This document shows, piece after piece, positions 58,239-64,000 of a stretch of 64,000 nucleotides of DNA. The stretch lies in NCBI GenBank assembly GCA_035610365.1, contig CM069432.1:165290035-165354034 (forward strand), read 5' to 3'. Under the pieces are notes generated by a model, which was given only the letters and a program-made list of their open reading frames with translations, did not search any database and was not told the DNA's origin. The position numbers and the translations under genes are program-made. Position 1 is the first letter of the stretch; each line of letters begins with the position of its first letter. This stretch comes from Aquatica leii (lineage: Eukaryota; Arthropoda; Insecta; Coleoptera; Lampyridae).

Positions 58239-59366
58239 TTAATTATCATAAACTTTTAGTAACTGTTCAAAATGACCTCCGTCAACATTAGTACAGAGAT
58301 TAATACGACGTAAAAAGTTCAAATTTACTCTTCTTAGCATTTCCGCGTCATTATTTAATACGTCGACTGCATCCTGAATTCTTCTCCACAGTTCCAATTC
58401 ATTATTAATAAGCCTTGAATAAACCATGGTTTTTACAGATCCCCATAAAAAATAATCCATTGGAGTCATATCCGGTGAACGTGGTGGCCATTTTACAGGA
58501 GCGTCATTTCCTGTACCAATCCATCCATTTGGATATGCTTGATGCAAATAATTGCGAACATTTAATGTAAAATGTGGTGGATCACCGTCGTGCATAAACC
58601 ACATAACTTGTCGAAGTTGTAGTGGTAAATCGTCTAATAAATCTGGCAGCGTATTTTGTAAATGTTCTAGGTAATCCACACCATTTAGTCGTGGCGGTAA
58701 AATAACAGGGCCGATAATAAAATTGTCAATGATTCCTGCCCACACATTAATTCGAAACTCATGTTGATGATGAGTTACTTTTATGGCATGTGGATTTTCT
58801 TCAGCATAAACATGTTCATTATATAAATTGGTTACACCACTTCTTGTAAAACATGCTTCGTCTGTAAATAAAATTTGTTTAGCAAAATTCACATTCTGAT
58901 GTCGGTGTTCGGTAATGAAGCGACAAAAACCCAATCGTTGATCGAAATCCGCAGGTAAAAGGTCTTGTACCTTTTGGATATGGTATGGATGAAGCAGTTG
59001 TTCTTTCAGTGTCCTATGAACTACATCCTTGGATACTCCTACCTCTAAACCTATGCGTCTGGTGCTTAATTTTGGATTCTCATCAATTCTTTCCAAAATT
59101 TCTTCTTCAACTTCAGGAGTCCTAATCGTACGTTGCCGTCCATAATTAGCAGTTACAGGGATAAAACTACCGGTTTCGCGAAGGCGTCTCTCAATCGCAG
59201 CAAATGTTTGATGGTTTGGTATGCGCCGATTTGGAAATTGCTCTCTGTATACCCTAACACTTTTGCGGCCATTTCCTGAACAATACCCAAAAACTAACAG
59301 CATATCCGTCATTTCTGCAGAGGTAAACATTTCAGCCATTTTGACAGACAACTCAAATAAATTCAA
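58239..59366 (-). CDS. DDD transposase with DUF4817 DNA-binding start, 375 aa, open
   Basis: It would bind the inverted ends and cut and paste the element in the nucleus. Residues about 15-70 form the DUF4817 helix-turn-helix (YREQFPNRRIPNHQTFAAIE, RRLRETGSF). Residues 78-125 hold a second HTH-like part (LSTRRIGLEVGVSKDVVHRT). Catalytic residues appear to be D169 (LFTDEACFTRSG), D260 (FMHDGDPPHF) and D304 (WPPRSPDMTPMDYFLWGSVK). By my count 43 residues separate the second and third aspartates, longer than the 34 of classical mariner. No stop or frameshift is present and all three acidic residues remain. The start at 59366 is the first ATG; MAEMF at residue 10 is an alternative. Confidence 0.9.
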   Translation of the reverse strand: MNLFELSVKMAEMFTSAEMTDMLLVFGYCSGNGRKSVRVYREQFPNRRIPNHQTFAAIERRLRETGSFIPVTANYGRQRTIRTPEVEEEILERIDENPKLSTRRIGLEVGVSKDVVHRTLKEQLLHPYHIQKVQDLLPADFDQRLGFCRFITEHRHQNVNFAKQILFTDEACFTRSGVTNLYNEHVYAEENPHAIKVTHHQHEFRINVWAGIIDNFIIGPVILPPRLNGVDYLEHLQNTLPDLLDDLPLQLRQVMWFMHDGDPPHFTLNVRNYLHQAYPNGWIGTGNDAPVKWPPRSPDMTPMDYFLWGSVKTMVYSRLINNELELWRRIQDAVDVLNNDAEMLRRVNLNFLRRINLCTNVDGGHFEQLLKVYDN

Positions 59367-59520
59367 ACAATTTAAAGTTATTAATGCCTAGCAACTCTCA
59401 AACACTTCACACAAATTCTCACATTGTTTTCTATTGGTGGTTTCTGGAAAGCTTATCCAATAACAGTTAATATGCTAATAGCAAAAATTCTTGGAATACA
59501 AAAAATGCTTAAATAAGTTA

Positions 59521-59990
59521 AAACTGAGCACTACTAATTCACTAACCAAATTTCATTCTCAAAGATACTTTTTTTTTATTCAGAATAATTTGAATATTCC
59601 GGCACGGCATCCAACATTAAAAACTTTTGCTTAAAATGTTCATAAAATTATTATTATTTCAAAAAAAAATTAAAAACTTACTGAGAAAAGAATCATAGCC
59701 ATTTCAAGCCATAAGAAATGCATTGTAGAGCGCCCTCTACAGGCCACAGTAAAATGGTATTCAAATTCAGATTTCGCATCCCAAAAAGCCTCCGGACGTA
59801 AATTTTTGAAGTAATTCGTTGAAAAATGTTCATACATTTAAAAATAAACGATTTTTGTTTTTAAACTTTACCACCCTGTATCTAGGAAACAAAGCAATTT
59901 TGGAATAAGGTAAGTTTGCTTAAATCGGCTTATTTCGACCTCAGGAATATGTGGTAGGATTTTGTACAGACCTTTTAGAGACACCCTGTA
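59521..59990 (-). repeat. Right inverted repeat of the DDD transposon
   Basis: Reverse complement of the left arm, ending AGAGACACCCTGTA at 59990, followed by TA. Confidence 0.9.
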
Positions 59991-60790
59991 TAGTGTAAAA
60001 GAAATGAAACATTTACTTATAAAGTTGTTTAATATATTTTTTTTAAATTTAAATTAAGTACGTTAAAGAATTGAGCTTAAGTTGATCGATGATTGTTTGA
60101 TTTAAATATTTTTTGCAATTTTACACCACGTAGCACGAATACTTTTATTTTTTTATAATAGTATTACTGTGTACGTAGAAAAGAAGCAATCTGCTTTTAT
60201 GCATACAATAATTTTTATGTCACTATTTACAGATTTACTTAATTTTATACAAAAATAAATTAAGTACATGTATTTAAAACAAGAATGTAATTTAATTTAA
60301 GAAAAAATCAATTCTTTTAAAATATTACTTAAAGATCGTTGGAAACAGGTGATGAGTGTCTAGAATTTAAAACTGTTTCAATCTGATCTAAATGTTAAAA
60401 TCTTCCAAATTTAAGTGTATGTTTTTCAATAACGTATTTAAATGTGTGCTTTAACGGCACTTTACCACATTCTACCTTAATGAGGATTTGGTGGTAATAT
60501 AAATAAATAAAAATATAAACGGAATACCTTGATTTGCAGAAAAAAACTGGTATGGTCACCACACGACTTTGCTATAAGGAATGATGAAGGAATGTTTACA
60601 TATTTTTTCAAGGTTATGTTGTCATAAAACCATTTTGAAGTGATATGTACACGTTTGTATTGATTTCCTAGCATGCTATAATTATTTTGAAACTTTTCTC
60701 TTTAATTTTATTAAGATCATATCGACTAACCTTTATATTTGTGCGTCTCGATATTACTTACCCCTTTAGTAAATCAGTAAAAAAAATCGT
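59991..60790 (+). other. Intronic spacer
   Basis: Nothing recognised. The 65-codon minus-strand frame at 60674-60477 has no family signal. Confidence 0.45.
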
Positions 60791-61115
60791 GGCAAGCAGG
60801 ATTCAAAAGTATATTATATTTGTGAATTTATTTTAAATTACAAATCAAATATCTAAGAAACTGTTAATGTTAGAAATTTTTTTTATTTGAATAAAATGTT
60901 AGGAAAATGTATCTCTATAAGAAACTGTAAAAATAATTCGAATAATTTACATAAGTACAAAATTATATAAGAAAAACTGTTAAAAATAGCGGATACACCC
61001 ATCTTTGGTTTCTTTATTAAATCCATCTTTTGACAAAGAAGAGAGAATATAAAACACTTCATACCAAATTTCAAATTACTAAGATTTCTGATTTGGGAGT
61101 TATCGTAGGTACATC
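60791..61115 (+). repeat. Direct repeat, copy A (~325 bp)
   Basis: It starts CAGGATTCAAA and ends GAGTTATCGTAGGTACATC. The same sequence, with substitutions and small indels, is at 62172-62492 in the same orientation. AAACTGTTAATGTTAGAAA and AAAATAGCGGATA (AAAATGGCGGATA in copy B) are shared landmarks. The minus-strand frame 61074-60883 lies within it and is not supported as a gene. Confidence 0.85.
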
Positions 61116-61148
61116 CAAAGATAATTTAAATAAGATGCAGCACTCCGT

Positions 61149-62079
61149 ATATCGTGTGTCCCGGAAATTCTGAAACATACAGATTAACATGGAAAATTTT
61201 AAACTTTTGATTTATATGTCACCAAAGTGTTTTTAAGATATTTCCAGTATCAGAACATATGACAATATATACCAGAGAACGTTTTGCGTAATTATTTTTA
61301 TAATTTAATAACAAATATCAAAAATATTTTCTAAAATGTATCGCGTGGTTAAGTGCTTAGTTTAAAACGTATTAGTAATAGTCACTTTGGTGTAGTAACA
61401 TCAATCGTACGACTGCGGTAATATCGCCGTTAAGTGTAATTACACTTAAGCTACGTCTCGAGTTTTCATGGTTGTTTTCCTTTAGACCAAATGCTGTAGC
61501 TAAATAGAATTGTGCCAATTATCTAGTTCTTTTATAGTTATTGTTTTTAGTTACCTTAGTTTTACAATTGTCAAATTAATTTAGTTTATATTGCCTGACC
61601 AAAAACTTTGCTAAAGTTTGAAAACTTGCATTTAAATTGTATTAAATAATAAATACACCATTTACCCTAAAAAATCTTTAATATGTTAAATGGTAAAACC
61701 TTCATGTCTATCATAATAAATCCATTATGACTTTAATAAAAACAATTAACACATTTAATTATGTATCTTTACTGATGAAAATTAATCGTCGTTAATTTAA
61801 AATAATATAATTTAAAAAAAACATAAACCGCATTGGGATTTAAACCTTCGTACGTCGCGCCAATATTACCGCAGTCGTGGGATTGATGTCAGTACACCAA
61901 ATTGATCTACTTATAAGTTCTTTACATCTGTATTTTAAACTAAACGTTCTCTGGTACACAATGTCATATGTTCTGACACTGAAAATAATTTTAAAAACAC
62001 TTTGGGGATATATAAATCAAAATTTTCAAATTTTCTTTGTTAATCTATATGCTTTAAAACTTCCGGAACACACGATATA
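61149..62079. repeat. Inverted-repeat (fold-back) element, ~930 bp
   Basis: The left arm (61149-61427) begins TATATCGTGTGTCCCGGAA. The right arm (61861-62079) is its reverse complement, ending TTCCGGAACACACGATATA. Shared landmarks are CAGAACATATGACA, ACCAGAGAACGTTT, and the inner CATCAATCGTACGACTGCGG against CATCAATCCCACGACTGCGG. The left arm has extra sequence. The middle (61428-61860) is AT-rich without an ORF. It is probably a non-autonomous DNA transposon with a TA target. Confidence 0.85.
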
Positions 62080-62171
62080 AACAAGTCAAAAAAATATAAA
62101 GAAAAAATTCTTGTTTTTTAACGTATTTTGCTTTTCCTCTAAGATATAGAATTTTTTTCTAAAAAAAATTG

Positions 62172-62492
62172 TTGTAGGCAGGATTCAAACCTAGGATTAT
62201 ATATGGCATTACTTTAAATTATAAATCAAACATCTAATAAACTGTTAATGTTAGAAAAAAATTTTATTTGAAGAAATTGTTAGAAAGAAATAACTCTATA
62301 AGAAAATGTAAAAATAATTTAAATAATTTACATGCTTACAAAATTATATAAAAAAAAACTGTTAAAAATGGCGGATAGATGCACTTCCGTATTTTTATCA
62401 GACCTATCTTTTGATAGAACCGAAAAAATGTGAAAAACCAGCTCTATTTCAAGTTACTAGGACTTTTGGTTCGAGAGTTATCGTAGGTACAT
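62172..62492 (+). repeat. Direct repeat, copy B (~321 bp)
   Basis: It matches copy A at 60791-61115. Unlike A it is followed by a short CA repeat (ACACAAACACACACACACAG, from 62497). The minus-strand frame at 62744-62478 crosses this microsatellite and is not a gene. Confidence 0.85.
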
Positions 62493-63519
62493 CGTTACAC
62501 ACAAACACACACACACAGACACCCAAATTTGTTTTGTGAAAAATACATTCTTTGGATTTAGGAGACCTTGAAACGTAAAATTATGCAATAAAAATTTTAA
62601 AAATTTTCGAAAAAAAATTGCGATTGCTATACTTTCTTTATATGAAAGTAAATAACCTTGAAATTCAGTCACAATTGAAAAAAAAAACGATATTAAAGTT
62701 AATGTCAAATTTGAAAAATTTGGTAATAAATGTAGTACCAACATATTTCTAGTAGTTTTTTTTATTTTTTCAAAAAAGAATGTAATTTAAGAAAATGCAA
62801 CCCAAAAAGTAATGTACGTTACTCTCGTTGAGAGTCACATGCAAAGCTGGGCGGTGCGGCTTCGCTTCGCATTAACGTTCGTTATGCGATGCCTTATTTA
62901 AATCAAATATTATAAAAAAGGTAGTCTAAATGTTTTCATTGTATAATTACTGTCTTAAGCTCGCACGCACGCACGCACGCAGTATGTGTAATAAAATAAA
63001 AAATATTTATAATTCATTCATTTGCGTCTTCATCATCGTTAAAGTCAAAATCATTTTCTTCTTATAAATGACAATCAATTTTTCAACAATCATATTTGAA
63101 AATTTTAAAGTTACATTTTGATTTGCAACCCAATTTTTTACAGTAGTCTAAATTTTTGCAATTGGATTTAGGTTAGGATGACAAAGAAATAATCGCACTA
63201 TTATTTAAAACCTTTTGAATTAAATTGTACAGTTGTAACTATGTCTGTTAGTTCTCAAAATAGATATTTTTACATTTTAAAGATGACATTGTTGACGGTT
63301 TGTCATGTTAAACATTACGGTATGACGTGTAGGAATTGCGTTTCAATCTATGTCATAACATTTACATGGTTTATTTTATCATGATAGTCACCCATCAAAG
63401 TTTTTTGAGTAAAAAATAAAAAAGCACAAAAAATATGTTTACGTTAAATATTGTATCTAACGTCATTTTAAAAAAGATAATCAAACATTTACCTGCTGTA
63501 AATCTCAGCAATGTATTAA
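62493..63519 (+). other. Intronic sequence with microsatellites and a hairpin motif
   Basis: It contains (CA)n at 62497-62520, a small hairpin TACTTTCTTTATATGAAAGTA at about 62631, the segment TGTACGTTACTCTCGTTGAGA followed by a GC-rich patch (62813-62895), and (CACG)n at 62962-62980. No gene recognised. Confidence 0.5.
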
Positions 63520-63870
63520 GCAACATGAGAACGTGACCCTGGAAATTTTTGAGCTGTCAACCGGAATAAAAGTTAAACCAACAGGCTTGTGGTTAGACTA
63601 GTCTGGTTTTTTAAGTGCTAGTTCTGATGGTCTTGTTGGAGACGATGCCATAGCAGAAATAAAATTAGTTTAAATATAAAAAATTTCAATGACACAATCT
63701 ATAAAGATATTGCTATTATTAGAAACCATGAATATTTTTTTCAAATACAGGGTCAATTGGCATTAACCAAACGAAAAATTTATCATTTAGTTGTATGGAC
63801 ACCAAAAGAAGTGCTCATCATAATAAACGCTAGTACTACCCCAGCATGTACAATTATTAAACGTTTGCTT
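63520..63870 (+). pseudogene. YqaJ-like exonuclease domain fragment
   Basis: The frame reads TLEIFELSTGIKVKPTGLWL, then GFLSASSDGLVGDDAIAEIK. After a stop and frame change it resumes as NHEYFFQIQGQLALTKRKIY, then HLVVWTPKEVLIII. The pattern S-x-DGL, A-x-EIK and Q-x-QGQ is that of the YqaJ/lambda-exonuclease fold, as in the minus-strand gene at 3498. It is a different, more diverged copy, so probably a second ISL2EU-like or related element whose other parts lie beyond the window or have been lost. Stops show it is not functional. Confidence 0.75.
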
Positions 63871-64000
63871 TTTTGAGATTAGCTGCTTTAATCTCAAATT
63901 TGTTTTATCAAACCAAGTTGAATATGCGTGTTGTACATGTATGTATTATCCTTATATACCATAGGTCCTTCCTCTCGTCTACATTTTAATATTGCCTTTT

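Larger units (their letters stand above)
57539..59990 (-). mobile_element. Mariner-superfamily DNA transposon with ~0.5-kb inverted ends and open transposase
   Basis: Ends read TACAGGGTGTCTCTAAAAGG on both sides, and the immediate outer dinucleotide is TA, consistent with TA target duplication. The left arm covers 57539-58060 and the right arm 59521-59990. They align throughout except that the right lacks about 50-60 bp present at 57908-57958. The transposase gene is on the minus strand between them. The low divergence between arms and the open ORF suggest a recently mobile family. Confidence 0.9.

Noticed and set aside
62955..62982. CRISPR-like or regulatory short repeat (CGCACGCACGCA)
   Set aside because: It is a plain tetranucleotide microsatellite in a eukaryotic intron.

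Overview
This window looks like nuclear DNA of an arthropod, most likely an insect. It is very AT-rich, has GT-AG introns, and is packed with eukaryotic transposons of many classes. I could not identify the species. The host gene is the alpha subunit of soluble guanylate cyclase (insect Gycalpha99B-like). Two of its exons are visible on the + strand, at 211-565 and 56671-57022. They join in the correct codon phase, so almost everything between them is a single intron of 56,105 bp. The rest of the window lies in the next intron, and the catalytic exons must be further downstream.

The long intron is a nested collection of mobile elements. At 1801-5329 is an ISL2EU-type transposon with a THAP/DDE transposase on + and a spliced SAP + YqaJ-exonuclease gene on -. 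At 7741-20984 is an I-clade LINE on the - strand. Its RNase H domain was split by a virus-like Polinton/Maverick at 8440-19593, which has ~490-bp terminal inverted repeats and a 6-bp target duplication with one mismatch. The Polinton keeps decayed genes for protein-primed DNA polymerase, major and minor capsid proteins and a conserved GTPGL-type protein. Integrase, packaging ATPase and protease were not found. From 23.7 to 35.3 kb there are remnants of two mariner-like transposases, an orphan pogo-like terminus, a transposase-like relic of unnamed family and several hairpin repeats. From 40.8 to 43.7 kb there are remains of a Ty3/Gypsy element with its 3' LTR, next to a BEL/Pao reverse transcriptase.

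The youngest retroelement is a Ty3/Gypsy-like LTR element at 45542-52247. Its 1.39-kb LTRs differ at roughly 2% of positions by eye. An internal deletion fused Gag to the zinc-binding start of integrase in one open 450-codon frame, followed by a 2-kb pyrimidine-rich repeat tract.

The next intron carries a mariner-superfamily element at 57539-59990 with an open 375-aa DDD transposase and TIRs of about 0.5 kb. Next comes a composite repeat in which ~325-bp direct repeats flank an inverted-repeat element (60.8-62.5 kb). A YqaJ-exonuclease fragment lies near the right edge.

The elements do not form a common pathway. What unites them is the tolerant host intron. The best candidates for something not well described are the Gag-integrase chimera, the open long-TIR DDD transposon, and the direct/inverted composite repeat at 60.8-62.5 kb. 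No tRNA, rRNA or CRISPR feature was recognised.
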